Part shown: positions 1-9,140 of the stretch, in pieces
Layout of the letters: each line of letters starts with the position of its first letter
Numbering within the stretch: position 1 is the stretch's first letter
NCBI GenBank assembly: GCA_016124445.1
Contig: WGNR01000005.1
Span: forward strand, 1-64,000
Direction of reading: 5' to 3'
Source: a bacterium
Lineage (GTDB): Bacteria > Planctomycetota > Planctomycetia > Pirellulales > Pirellulaceae
DNA: 64,000 bases
Translations under genes and position numbers: made by a program
Notes under the pieces: model-generated
The model's database searches: none
Seen by the model: only the letters and a program-made list of their open reading frames with translations
What the model was told of the DNA's origin: nothing

Positions 1-35
1 CGCTTCGAGGACTAAGGCTCGAAAAGACCCCCGTC

Positions 36-52
36 CGGCTCTGTAGAAAACT
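36..52 (+). repeat. Left terminal inverted repeat of the IS
   Basis: Seventeen bases that are the perfect reverse complement of 1001-1017. They mark the left end of the insertion sequence. Confidence 0.9.
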
Positions 53-1016
53 ACAGAAATAGTTTGACCCGCTAGCGTACTTTTAAACGTAGCAGCTCTC
101 AATGAGCGTTACGAGTAAATCTCCGTTAGATGTTTTGGTCATGGCCTGGGCGGTTGCTAAGCAGGCGTTGCCAGCGCATCGGCATTTAAACAGCCCAAAG
201 AAGTTCACGCAGCACCAACTCTTCGCCTGCCTGGTGTTGAAGAACTTTTTGCGGCTCGATTATCGTGGCGTGGTCGAGCAACTTCTCGACTGCCCGTCGC
301 TGGGCGAAGCGATCGAGCTCAATTACATTCCGCACTACACGACGCTGCAGAAAGCAGCTCAGCGATTGCTCGCGTGCGATGCGGTTCAGTCGCTGCTCGA
401 CAAGACAGTCGCGATGCAGATGGGTCGTCGCAAACGTGTGCCCGACGCGGCAATCGATTCAACGGGGCTTGAAGCGACGTGTGCCTGTGCCTACTTCGTA
501 CGACGACGGAACACGCAGGAAAGCCCGTGGAAAACGCTTAGCTACCGGCGTTATCCCAAGCTGGGCGTGGTGATCGATGTTGCGTCGCACTTCATCTTGT
601 CGTTGCGTGTCGGCATCGGGCCGCGACCGGACGTCGACGAATTTCGCGGGCTGATCGATCAGGCAACCAAGCGAGTTCGCCTGCATCGCATTCTGGCCGA
701 CGCCGGTTACGACAGCGAAACGAATCACCAGTTCGCGCGCGACAAGTTATCACTGCGAACGATCATTCCGGCGAAGCATGGTCGCCCGACCGACAAGCCG
801 GCGAGTGGTCGCTACCGAAGACTGATGCAACTTCGCTTCGACCGAACGCGTTACCGCAAACGGAGCCAAGTCGAGACCGTGATGAGCATGCTAAAACGCA
901 GGCAAGGCAACTTCTGCCGAGGCAGAACGGAAGGCAGCCGAAACAAAGAACTGTACCTGATAGTGCTGACGCACAATGTTATGATTCTCTGGTGGGCTTG
1001 AGTTTTCTACAGAGCC
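37..1016 (+). mobile_element. IS5/IS4-type insertion sequence
   Basis: A single DDE transposase gene is bounded by matching inverted ends. The left end reads GGCTCTGTAGAAAACT at 37-52 and its exact reverse complement lies at 1001-1016. The match extends by one base outward on each side (36 and 1017), giving 17-bp arms and an element of about 980 bp. The right arm overlaps the last base of the transposase stop codon. I see no convincing target duplication at the two flanks. The element interrupts a minus-strand gene whose 5' part survives at 1017-1241. Confidence 0.9.
102..1001 (+). CDS. IS5/IS4-family DDE transposase
   Basis: This 299-residue protein should catalyse cut-and-paste transposition of the surrounding element. 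The catalytic triad is readable: Asp119 in AAIDSTGLEA, Asp200 in ILADAGYD, and Glu258 inside the IS4/IS5 signature Y-x2-R-x3-E-x6-K (Tyr251, Arg254, Glu258, Lys265). The reading frame is intact from the ATG at 102 to the stop inside the right inverted repeat, so the element may still be active. The length is normal for an IS5-group enzyme. I cannot name the exact subgroup without an ISfinder comparison. Confidence 0.9.
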   Translation: MSVTSKSPLDVLVMAWAVAKQALPAHRHLNSPKKFTQHQLFACLVLKNFLRLDYRGVVEQLLDCPSLGEAIELNYIPHYTTLQKAAQRLLACDAVQSLLDKTVAMQMGRRKRVPDAAIDSTGLEATCACAYFVRRRNTQESPWKTLSYRRYPKLGVVIDVASHFILSLRVGIGPRPDVDEFRGLIDQATKRVRLHRILADAGYDSETNHQFARDKLSLRTIIPAKHGRPTDKPASGRYRRLMQLRFDRTRYRKRSQVETVMSMLKRRQGNFCRGRTEGSRNKELYLIVLTHNVMILWWA

Positions 1017-1017
1017 G
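1001..1017 (-). repeat. Right terminal inverted repeat of the IS
   Basis: Perfect reverse complement of 36-52. The transposase stop codon TGA (999-1001) runs into its first base, a compact arrangement common in IS5-like elements. Confidence 0.9.
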
Positions 1018-1241
1018 TGATCATGGCTTTGGGCATCTTCAAAGCCGCTTGCCGGCCGGATCGATGCAAACGTCTTGGTACCGCGCAGCCAGACGACTTC
1101 GTCTTCAGTCAGGTCGGTCCGCTGAATTGCGAACCCCATCAGCCCTGTAGCATCGGCCTCTTTCATGGAAAAGGCCAAGAAGACGACATAGGTTCCGCTG
1201 ATAGCTCGAACCGTGACCAGTCCCGTTTTCTTCCGTCGCAT
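1017..1241 (-). pseudogene. 5' fragment of a phospholipase-D-like gene cut by the IS
   Basis: The minus-strand frame starts at ATG 1241 with GAGG upstream. It gives about 75 residues (GLVTVRAISGTYVVFLAF, then GLMGFAIQRTDLTEDEVVWL and KTFASI) before it runs into the IS right end after SHDH. From memory, this matches the N-terminal segment of planctomycete and cyanobacterial PLD-like phospholipases, which continue with a P-x-Q-x-F-x-W segment. That continuation is replaced here by IS sequence. The 36 bases left of the IS are too short to show whether the rest of the gene follows and do not read on obviously in frame. The gene is probably inactive. Confidence 0.65.
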
Positions 1242-1582
1242 GAAAAGCCTCTATAGCAGATAAAGTGAATAGACAGGATCAGACGATGCCGCCCGCTTCA
1301 TGACTTCTTCTATGCGATACGACATCCATTATTGATAGACACGTCTCAGCCTTAGCGGCAACGACAAGATATCGACGCGAACACCCAAACACAAGCAATT
1401 TATAACAAGGCAGACCGATTCCCGGCAGATTTGAAATAGGCGCTATTTGCAAGAGTTTGTGCGTCGTGATGTGGATTGCACTCGAGTATCACGCAAATGT
1501 TATGATCTCATAACATTCAACACCGGCGCTTGGGCGTTTGGGTTGCTGTGACATCGCAGCAATACTGCATGTCGGTACTGCC
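1242..1582. other. Intergenic region, nothing recognised
   Basis: About 340 bases between the interrupted phospholipase-like gene and the DUF6891-like gene. I see no convincing small gene, RNA or terminator. It must hold the promoter of the interrupted gene near its left edge. Confidence 0.5.
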
Positions 1583-2143
1583 TTATCCCCGAAGCTGCCA
1601 CTTCAGGTCGACCTTTATGCGAGAGTTGGTATCTCCGCACCATTCGACATTCAGACCAGCTGTTTTGACTTCCGCACAGATCAATTCGGCGGTTTTGAGC
1701 GCGTCGGTCTCCTCGTCTTCGGCCCGGGTCGAACTGTACCCCAGGTATATACCTTTGCCGTCGATCGCGGAGTTGATATCTTGCGACGTATAGTAACAGA
1801 TCCCAAACAGTTCCTGCGGGCTGCCTGCGCTGCGATACGTATCGAGGCAGCGGTGAAAGCCTTCGCTTTTATCCCAGCCTGCGTTGTGAATCGCGACGAT
1901 GCCCTGGTCATTCAACCGCTCCAGCGCAGCGGCAAGCCGATCGACGTCGGTTACCTCCGGCCACGACTTTTCTGCTTCTGCCTTCCGAGCGAACTCTTCC
2001 GCCACGAGTGCGCGAAGCATTTCTTCATTGGCGGCCTCTTCCAGGATGTCAGTGATGATCTCCTGAACATCCTCCGGTTCCGCGACCCCGGACCAGACGC
2101 TCAGACGAATTTGATTGGCGATGTAGGCTTCCGTCTGGTTCAT
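1583..2143 (-). CDS. DUF6891-like protein
   Basis: A protein of about 187 residues of unknown function. An in-frame extension reaches 2224, but I prefer the ATG at 2143 because AGGAAG lies about 9 bases upstream; ATG 2149 is the alternative. Features recalled for the DUF6891 family are visible: a central WPEVTDVDRLAAALERL segment, then GIVAIHNAGW, a short YYTSQD segment, GKGIYLGYSS, and a C-terminal GLNVEWCGDTNSRIKVDLKW strand pair. No membrane segment or signal peptide is present. It stands alone, so neighbours give no clue. The assignment is from memory of the family pattern. Confidence 0.7.
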   Translation of the reverse strand: MNQTEAYIANQIRLSVWSGVAEPEDVQEIITDILEEAANEEMLRALVAEEFARKAEAEKSWPEVTDVDRLAAALERLNDQGIVAIHNAGWDKSEGFHRCLDTYRSAGSPQELFGICYYTSQDINSAIDGKGIYLGYSSTRAEDEETDALKTAELICAEVKTAGLNVEWCGDTNSRIKVDLKWQLRG

Positions 2144-2421
2144 GCTCATGACTTCCTGGTTGTGCAAAGCAAGTGTTTGAATTTGCTGGGCACTGCCTGA
2201 CACTCGTGTTTTCACGTTGCCCAACTTGCCTTGGCGAAGTTTATCGGACAGGTTGTATTCGTATCATCGCCCGCTTGCACAAGTCCGAAACCTGCGTGAC
2301 TGGCTAATGTCAGCAGTTTCTGTCAAACAAGATATTTTTTGAAGCCTATCATTCAGGTCGGCATTGAGTCTACGATAGGTGAATCCCTTCCCTCACCTTG
2401 AACCTTCGAAAAGCCCTCGAA

Positions 2422-3861
2422 ATGCCTTTTTGTTTCTCTGCCACCCGATCCAGGTTCTTTTGCGCGATTCTGATTTTGCCCCTAGTCCTGGCATCAACTG
2501 CAAGAGCTGCGGAAATGACTGCCTGGAAGAAAGGGGTCGAGCCGGTCAGCTACTTCGTCGATCTTGGCAATCAAAAGTGGTTGGAAGTCGACCCGAAAGG
2601 GAATCGGATTCGTTTCGAGGAACTAAGCCGCCAGGGCAACCAGGTCGAAGTGATCGACCGGGGGCGCAATATCAAGATTCGCTTAAGCGCGAAGTACGCC
2701 GAGCTTTCGGTCAATGGCAACCCGTATCGTCGGTGGCTTGATGGTGGCTGGGTAAAATCGGAGGAACTGCCCGAATATGCCCGGATCGCTCCGGTCGATC
2801 ACAAGGTGCGGCTGATTTACTTCGTGCCAACCGATCGCGAGCCGAAGGAGCATTTCCGCGAGAAGATCAATACGCTGATGCACTTTGTGAACGAAACGTT
2901 TCAGTATGAGTTTCGTCGTCGCGGACTGCCTGATCGAGGGCTGCAGTTTGAAAGCGACGAAAAGGGCGTTCCAATCGTGCACCTGGTGCATGGCAAGCAT
3001 CCGGCGAAGTACTACAACGGGGCCCCCAATTACGATGCCTTCTTTCAACTGCGACAGATTGGCCCGGAGATCCCGGCGAGCATTGGCAACGAACAAACCC
3101 ACCTGGTAATCACCTTCCTGGAAACCTACGATCCCGGCCCCAATCAATTTGAGTGGCCCGGCGGAATTGCCCTGGGTGGTTGGCGTTCGCCCGATGGTGG
3201 CACGGCCAACTTCTCGGCCTGGGTCTTGCAAGACATGTTCTGCGCCACATCAATCGAAGAGCAGGTCAAGCTGTTTCATGATCGGACCCCGATCGAAGGC
3301 CGGGTCGCCCATGGACATGGCCGGATGAATTCGCCCCGGTTTGAATTCATCGAAGATGGTTTCGGTGCCGTCATCCACGAGGTGGGCCATGCCCTCGGCC
3401 TGCCGCACGATCAACGGGACGACCAGCACTACATCATGGGGAACGGCTTCCGCCAGCTCAGCAAGAACCTGGACGCCAACACCCCGGTCGAGCAGCGATC
3501 GAGGTTCTCGGACGCCAATGCGCGGATCCTGGCCCAGTCGCGTCTGTTGAATCCCAACGTTGACCAGACCGATCGCGATTCACCGAAAGTGGAAGTCGAT
3601 ATCCAGCCGACCAAGCCCCCCGGCAAGTACCGAATCAAGGTAGACGCGACCGATGACCGCGGCTTGAAGGCGGTCCTCTGTTTCGACGACGTGAAAGCAT
3701 GCGTGGTCGAAGGCAGCGAAATGAGTGGGCAGAAAGATTCGGCCGAGATCGTGGGGGAATTGAAAGTCGACGAAAAGGCGAACGGCCTGCGAATCAAAGT
3801 TTCGGTGGTCGATCAAGGAGGCAACATCACCACCATGCAGTCGACCAGGCCAGCACCGTAA
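2422..3861 (+). CDS. Secreted matrixin-like zinc metalloprotease
   Basis: I start the gene at ATG 2422, not the upstream TTG at 2398, because the ATG gives a clean signal peptide (hydrophobic FFCAILILPLVLA ending ARAA). The mature protein of about 450 residues carries the metzincin-type zinc motif HEVGHALGLPH (His319, Glu320, His323, His329). Met in YIMGNG about nine residues later could be the Met-turn. The C-terminal 100 residues (PKVEVDIQPTKPPGKYRIKV onward) look like an Ig-like beta domain. It should act outside the cytoplasm as an endopeptidase; the substrate is unknown. It stands alone, with no partner gene. Confidence 0.8.
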   Translation: MPFCFSATRSRFFCAILILPLVLASTARAAEMTAWKKGVEPVSYFVDLGNQKWLEVDPKGNRIRFEELSRQGNQVEVIDRGRNIKIRLSAKYAELSVNGNPYRRWLDGGWVKSEELPEYARIAPVDHKVRLIYFVPTDREPKEHFREKINTLMHFVNETFQYEFRRRGLPDRGLQFESDEKGVPIVHLVHGKHPAKYYNGAPNYDAFFQLRQIGPEIPASIGNEQTHLVITFLETYDPGPNQFEWPGGIALGGWRSPDGGTANFSAWVLQDMFCATSIEEQVKLFHDRTPIEGRVAHGHGRMNSPRFEFIEDGFGAVIHEVGHALGLPHDQRDDQHYIMGNGFRQLSKNLDANTPVEQRSRFSDANARILAQSRLLNPNVDQTDRDSPKVEVDIQPTKPPGKYRIKVDATDDRGLKAVLCFDDVKACVVEGSEMSGQKDSAEIVGELKVDEKANGLRIKVSVVDQGGNITTMQSTRPAP

Positions 3862-4270
3862 GGCGAACACCGCGGAGCACCCTTATCTCAACGCGGCCAT
3901 CTCATTAACCAGCGTTGTCAACGTGAACTGCAAAGCCCTGATGGCTAACCCGAATGGCCGTCGATTATCCGCTTGTTTTTAGGGCAAAAGGTTGGAAACC
4001 AAGAAGTAAGTAAGGTTTCCGTTAAGGCGTTCTTTTTCGTGGGAATTTGACGGCGTGCCACGTAGCAAATGCTAAGCTTTGTGGTCCGTGCGCGTTGCTC
4101 TTTAGGGAGTATAGGCGGACAATCCCATGTTGAACCCTGGTTTTTGTCGATGTTCCCGCTGATTAGCTTGCTGGCCAGCAGCGGTCGTACCGGCGAAATC
4201 CTAGCTTGAAATTCCCTACTTGGCCTCTTCCCCTGCGGAAAGGGCCCCCGATCCGAGAAGAACCTTCGCC
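3862..4270. other. Intergenic region, nothing recognised
   Basis: About 410 bases separate the protease gene from the FAD oxidoreductase gene. No terminator hairpin with a T tract, RNA gene or convincing short gene was seen. The promoter of the downstream gene presumably lies here. Confidence 0.5.
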
Positions 4271-5905
4271 ATGCCCACAGCGATCATTATTGGTGGCGGC
4301 CCTGCTGGCCTTACGGCTGCTTACGAACTGCAACAGCGAACCGATATTCGTCCCATCGTTTTGGAATTAGGGGACGACGTCGGCGGAATCTCTCGCACGA
4401 TCGAATACCAAGGCAACCGCATCGATATCGGCGGCCATCGGTTCTTTTCCAAGTCGAACCGGGTGATGGATTGGTGGTTGAACCTACTGCCGATTCAAAA
4501 GACCGACGAAGCAAGCCAATCGATCACTTACCAGCAGAAGTCGACCACCATCGACGCCGGTGAAGGGCCGGATCCGAATGAAGTCGACGACGTCATGCTC
4601 GTTCGGCCGCGGCAGAGCCGAATTTACTACCGCCGCAAGTTCTTCAACTATCCAATCTCGCTCAGTGCCAACACAATCATGAATCTCGGCCCGGTTACGA
4701 TGGCCAAGATGGGCATGAGCTACATGTATTCGCAAATGCGGCCAACCCAGCCGGAAACGAATCTGGAGCACTTCCTGGTCAATCGATTCGGCCGCGAACT
4801 CTACCTGACCTTCTTCAAAGACTACACCGAAAAGGTCTGGGGCGTTCCCTGCAACGAGATCAGTGCCGAATGGGGTGCCCAGCGTATCAAAGGACTCTCG
4901 GTTGCCAAAGCAATCAAAAGCGCTTTGGCCAAGCCGTTCCGCAGCAGTGGCGACCTCCGGCAGAAGGGCGTCGAGACGTCGTTGATCGAACGCTTCCTCT
5001 ATCCCAAGTTCGGCCCCGGCCAGATGTGGCGTAAGTGCGCGGCCGAAGTCGAAGCCAAAGGGGGCGAAGTCCTGTATCGCCGACGGGTCGAAAGCCTGCG
5101 TGTCGAAGGAGACAAAATCGTCGAACTGACGGCTCGGAACCTGGAAAACGACACGCTCGAGACCTACTCAGGCGACTACTTCTTCTCGACGATGCCGATC
5201 CAGCATTTGCTCCGCGGCCTGCAGACCGACGTACCGTCGAATGTCCGCGAAGCGAGCGAAGGGCTGGTTTATCGCGACTTCGTGACCGTCGGCATGCTGC
5301 TGAACGAACTGAAGATTCGCGATCCCAAGACCCCCGACAAAAAGTACCCGGCCGATACGTGGCTTTACATTCAAGAGCCAGACGTTCACGTTGGTCGCCT
5401 GCAGATCTTCAACAACTGGAGCCCCTGGATGGTAGCTGATCCGAAAACCGTTTGGATCGGGCTGGAATACTTCTGCAACCAAGGCGATGCCATCTGGAAC
5501 CGCAGCAATGACGAGATGATCAAGCTCGGCCGTGAAGAACTGGCCCGCATCGGGATCATCGACGCCGACCAAATGCTCGACGCCACCGTCATCCGAGTTC
5601 CCAAGACCTACCCGGCCTACTTCGGTACGTACGATCAGTTCCCACTGATTCGTGGTTGGCTGGATCAATTCTCGAACCTGTTCCCGCTGGGCCGCAACGG
5701 TATGCACCGCTACAACAACCAGGACCATTCGATGCTGACCGCCATGACCGCGGTCGATAACCTGGTGGCTGGCCGCAACAACAAAGACAACATCTGGGAC
5801 GTCAATACGGAACAGGAATATCACGAAGAGCAAGAAGACGCCAAGGCTGAAGCCAAACCAGAGTCTCAGTCGGAAACCAAAGCGGAAGCTTTGACATCGG
5901 TTTAA
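4271..5905 (+). CDS. FAD-dependent NAD(P)-binding oxidoreductase, amine-oxidase/UGM-like
   Basis: A 544-residue flavoprotein. The true start is ATG 4271, which puts the dinucleotide-binding motif [17 protein letters not shown] at the very N-terminus; the open frame upstream from TTG 4220 has no sensible start. Further family features are [22 protein letters not shown] after the first strand pair and a C-terminal FAD-contact region near [15 protein letters not shown]. The class includes protoporphyrinogen-oxidase-like and UDP-galactopyranose-mutase-like enzymes, and the substrate cannot be told. The last 40 residues are an acidic Glu/Lys/Ala-rich tail. It is convergent with the FAD monooxygenase remnant, with which it abuts directly. 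Confidence 0.8.
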   Translation: MPTAIIIGGGPAGLTAAYELQQRTDIRPIVLELGDDVGGISRTIEYQGNRIDIGGHRFFSKSNRVMDWWLNLLPIQKTDEASQSITYQQKSTTIDAGEGPDPNEVDDVMLVRPRQSRIYYRRKFFNYPISLSANTIMNLGPVTMAKMGMSYMYSQMRPTQPETNLEHFLVNRFGRELYLTFFKDYTEKVWGVPCNEISAEWGAQRIKGLSVAKAIKSALAKPFRSSGDLRQKGVETSLIERFLYPKFGPGQMWRKCAAEVEAKGGEVLYRRRVESLRVEGDKIVELTARNLENDTLETYSGDYFFSTMPIQHLLRGLQTDVPSNVREASEGLVYRDFVTVGMLLNELKIRDPKTPDKKYPADTWLYIQEPDVHVGRLQIFNNWSPWMVADPKTVWIGLEYFCNQGDAIWNRSNDEMIKLGREELARIGIIDADQMLDATVIRVPKTYPAYFGTYDQFPLIRGWLDQFSNLFPLGRNGMHRYNNQDHSMLTAMTAVDNLVAGRNNKDNIWDVNTEQEYHEEQEDAKAEAKPESQSETKAEALTSV

Positions 5906-7045
5906 TCAAATCGGCTCGTCAAATGCCTTCGCGATCGAGCCGGCCAACTGCTTGATGGAATATAGCTTGGTCAATTGATCGCGGCCCCAGGCAAGCATGC
6001 CGGATTCGACGAACATCATTCGCGCGAGCTGCCGCGATTCGCCCTGGACGCGTTCGACGCGATGGCGACGGCGTTTCTCGTAAGCGTGCAGAGCCAATTC
6101 GAGCGAATCAGCGTTGACCCGTGACAGTTCGTCCGCCAGCACTGCGGCCGATTCCATCGCCATCGAAGCCCCAATGCCGGCGGTCGGCAGAAATCCAGCC
6201 GCGGCATCACCCAGCAAAACAACGCGTCCTTTGATCCACTCGTGCGAGCGGACATCGGACAAGTGCCAGAAGAACATCTCGGCATCGTCGTCCGGGGTGT
6301 TATCAAGCCACGAATCGACCAGCTTTCCCATGCCGGCAAAGCGTTCTTGAATTCGACTTCGCCGCCCAGGTCCCTGCTTGGCGATATCGTCCGAGACCGG
6401 TGCACACGCACACACGCCAATGCCATCTTTCGTCGGATAGCCGCCGACAAACCGCCCTGCTCCCCAATGTTCGACGAATGTTTCTGGCGGAATATCTTCC
6501 AGCGGAGCCCACCAGACCCAGCCGCCCCAACCGGTATCGAAGCGAGGCTGATCGCCGAACATCATCTTTCGCGTGTACGAACCCATTCCGTCGGCCCCTA
6601 CCACCAAATCGAATGTCTCTGAGGCACCATCACTGAAGCGAGCTTCGACCTCAGATCCGTTTTGCTGCAGACGTTCGATCTATGTGTTGAATTGGACCTG
6701 CGTGGTCGTCAAGCTTTCGTGCAGAAGTCGAACGAGTTGCGGCCGGGTACAGCTGAGATTCGGCCCGAACTGGTTGGTAATCAAATCCAACGACCAATGC
6801 TGGATCAGTTCGCCGTGGTTGCCCCGGACTTCATACTGCCGACCGGGAATGCACCCTTCTTTGAACTTCTCGTACAAGTTCAAACCATGCAGAACGCGAT
6901 ACCCCAGCGGCCACAGCCCCAGCATGTAGCCGGCGTGCTCGAAATCAGGAGCACGCTCGATGATGGTTGCCTGAACTCCCCACTTTTCGAGCAAAGCAGC
7001 CAGGGTCATTCCGGCGACGCCGGCGCCGATGATGAGAATTCGCAT
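5906..7045 (-). pseudogene. FAD-dependent monooxygenase with an in-frame amber codon
   Basis: Two minus-strand segments in the same frame make one typical FAD hydroxylase of about 379 codons. The first (7045 to 6683) has the N-terminal FAD motif MRILIIGAGVAGMTLAALLE. The second has DLVVGADGMGSYTR and the GDAAAGFLPTAGIGASMAME motif. They are separated only by TAG at 6680-6682; reading through gives ...QFNT-stop-IERLQQNGSEVEARF, which restores the expected strand before DLVVGADG. A CAG-to-TAG change would explain it. It may be a recent pseudogene, a sequencing error or, less likely, readthrough. It is divergent from the methyltransferase gene. Confidence 0.8.
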
Positions 7046-7213
7046 CGGTTATTCCTTCCTTGGAACCTGAAGTTCCATCCGTTTAGCCGCGATGATCACG
7101 GCCGCCAATGGGGTTAGACTGAGTCTAAGTCGAAAGAAGACTTTCGTGCAAATTAAATCGATGACCGTTAGTATTTGTTCCATATCTGTAGGAAAAATCT
7201 CGGGAGTCCCTCG

Positions 7214-8086
7214 ATGCCAGAAGATTTGAGTCAAAATCGCCCCATCGCCGAGCCTGACAACACGGCCGTGCGAACGGCTTTATGGCGGGCACTTCATCTG
7301 GAAGTCGATCAACCGCCCCATGTGTTTGAAGATGACGTTGGACTCGAGTTGGTCGCCCCTGAGCCTGGCTGGCAAGATCGACCCGACATGAGTCCTTTCA
7401 CACGCCCCTTTCGCGCGTCGATCGTGGCCCGTGCTCGCTATGTCGAAGATCTCGTCCTGCAGCAGGCCGCCAAGGGTGTCACTCAGTACGTGATTCTGGG
7501 AGCTGGCTTAGACACCTTCGCCCAGCGCCGGCCGGAGGTTGCGTCCCGCTTGAACGTTTTCGAGATCGATCAACCAGGACCACAAGCCTGGAAACACCAG
7601 CGGCTAGAACAACTCGGCCTAGGCGTCTCGTCATCCCTGCGGCTGGTGCCGGTCGATTTCGAGGCAGGCGACAACTGGTGGGAGCAGCTCACAGCAAACG
7701 GCTTCGACCCTAATCGCCCTACGATCGTCGCTTCAACCGGCGTCAGTATGTACCTGACCAAAGAGGCGATCTTCGCGACACTGCGCCAGGTTGCAACGCT
7801 TGCCCCAGGATCGACGCTGGCAATGACCTTCTTACTTCCCATCGAATTGGCGGACCCGGAAGTGCGATTCGGCATGGAGCGCGCGGTGGAAGGCGCCAAA
7901 GCGAGCGGAACACCGTTCCTCAGTTTCTTCCAACCTGCGGAGATCGTTGAGTTGGCCCAGGAAGCTGGCTTTCAAACGGTCGAGCATATCTCGGCCGATC
8001 AGTTAGCCGAGCGTTACTTCGCTGACAGGCCCGATGGCCTGCGTCCTCCGAGTAACTCGGAGGAGTTTCTGGTGGCAAGGACGTAG
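7214..8086 (+). CDS. Class I SAM-dependent methyltransferase, LCM/PPM1 type
   Basis: A 290-residue methyltransferase starting at ATG 7214 behind GGGAG. The N-terminal half has the TPFTRPFRASIVARARYVEDLV-like region and the SAM motif YVILGAGLDTFAQR, followed by the acidic motif FEIDQPGPQAWK. The later ASTGVSMYLTKEA segment corresponds to the family's motif IV/V region. This pattern is known from the leucine carboxyl methyltransferase-like family (often annotated TIGR00027), whose bacterial members are commonly O-methyltransferases of unknown substrate. It is transcribed away from the broken monooxygenase gene across about 170 bases, so the two could have belonged to one small-molecule pathway; that is inference. 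Confidence 0.85.
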   Translation: MPEDLSQNRPIAEPDNTAVRTALWRALHLEVDQPPHVFEDDVGLELVAPEPGWQDRPDMSPFTRPFRASIVARARYVEDLVLQQAAKGVTQYVILGAGLDTFAQRRPEVASRLNVFEIDQPGPQAWKHQRLEQLGLGVSSSLRLVPVDFEAGDNWWEQLTANGFDPNRPTIVASTGVSMYLTKEAIFATLRQVATLAPGSTLAMTFLLPIELADPEVRFGMERAVEGAKASGTPFLSFFQPAEIVELAQEAGFQTVEHISADQLAERYFADRPDGLRPPSNSEEFLVART

Positions 8087-8379
8087 CTGCCAGCCATCGC
8101 CAACGAATACAAAACCCTGGTTGCATTCCCCAGAAGTCTGGTTGAATTGGACGCCACAGCATCGCAAAGAGCTGTCGGTCAACTGTTTTGAGACGAATCA
8201 GAGGGATTTTGGGACGCACTCGCATCGTTATGCGCCGTGCGATAACCGATCTTTATCAATAGATCAGCCGAAGGAAGCTTGCCTGGTCGGTGCCCTGGAA
8301 AGGAATCGTGTTTCACGGATGCCAGGTTCAGTGGCGGCAGTCCCCTCCCAATATCCTCAAACGGCAAAAGAGAAGACCC
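8087..8379. other. Intergenic region, nothing recognised
   Basis: Just under 300 bases between the methyltransferase gene and the Gly/Pro-linker protein gene. No structure stood out apart from AGAAGA close to the next start codon. Confidence 0.4.
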
Positions 8380-8958
8380 ATGACATCCATTTCCAGCACG
8401 CAGGCCTCGGCACAGTATCTCCTGCAACAGTCACAGACTTCGACCCGCAATGAAGCGTCTGCGCCCACCGGCGATCTGCCGCCGGGGCTGAAGTCCCAGA
8501 TCTCGAAAATCGCTAGTTCAGAAGGACTCACCGACGATCAGACGGCGTCGTTGGAATCCGATCTTCAGGACACGCTTTCCAACCTATTTCAATCAGGAGA
8601 AGGCCGCCCCGATCCTTCTAGCGTGAAAGATGCCATCTCCAGCGTGTTTGAAAAATACGGGATTGACGCTGACGCCGTTGCCAATCGATTAGGACCCGGC
8701 GGCGGTCGTCCAGGCGGACATCCACCTGGTGGGCCAGCCGGTGCAGGCGGTCCGCCTCCAGGTGGTGGCCCGCCTCCGGGAGGCGGACCGCCGAAAACAG
8801 ACTCTTCCGATAGCAGTAGCGATACGGATGACACTTCCTCGTTGACGGAACAACTCAAGAAGCTCCTGGAGCAGTTCCAGGAGAGTGGCGACACGGAGGC
8901 TGCGAGCAAGATTTCCGAATTGCTCGTCTCCGGCCTCGGCGTCGATACGCAAGCCTAG
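8380..8958 (+). CDS. Hypothetical protein with a Gly/Pro-rich linker
   Basis: A 192-residue protein starting at ATG 8380 with AGAAGA upstream. It has a Ser/Thr/Gln-rich N-terminus and a helical, EF-hand-reminiscent segment around residues 45-100 (acidic, but no complete calcium loop recognised). Next comes a low-complexity linker of repeated PPGGGPP units (about residues 105-140), a Ser/Asp run, and a C-terminal amphipathic helix (LTEQLKKLLEQFQ). No signal peptide or membrane segment. The linker codons form near-identical GC-rich repeats at 8700-8790. I do not recognise the family; the layout suggests two helical modules tethered by a flexible spacer. Confidence 0.65.
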   Translation: MTSISSTQASAQYLLQQSQTSTRNEASAPTGDLPPGLKSQISKIASSEGLTDDQTASLESDLQDTLSNLFQSGEGRPDPSSVKDAISSVFEKYGIDADAVANRLGPGGGRPGGHPPGGPAGAGGPPPGGGPPPGGGPPKTDSSDSSSDTDDTSSLTEQLKKLLEQFQESGDTEAASKISELLVSGLGVDTQA

Positions 8959-9140
8959 GCGGTTCTCCTTTCGTTAAACCAATCAAGGACGCAATTCCAG
9001 ATTCTTTCTTAACAACGAAAACTTTTCCTCAAACAGGATTTTCCCCTAAGGTCGTGGCACTTTTCCTCGAGTGATTTCGCATTGTTCAGTAAAGGGGCTA
9101 TCCCGGCTCTCCTTTTCGATGCACCTTCACTACCGAGGCG

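Noticed and set aside
29..1024. Target-site duplication of the IS
   Set aside because: The bases outside the two inverted repeats (GTCC versus GTGA) do not match, so no duplication can be claimed.
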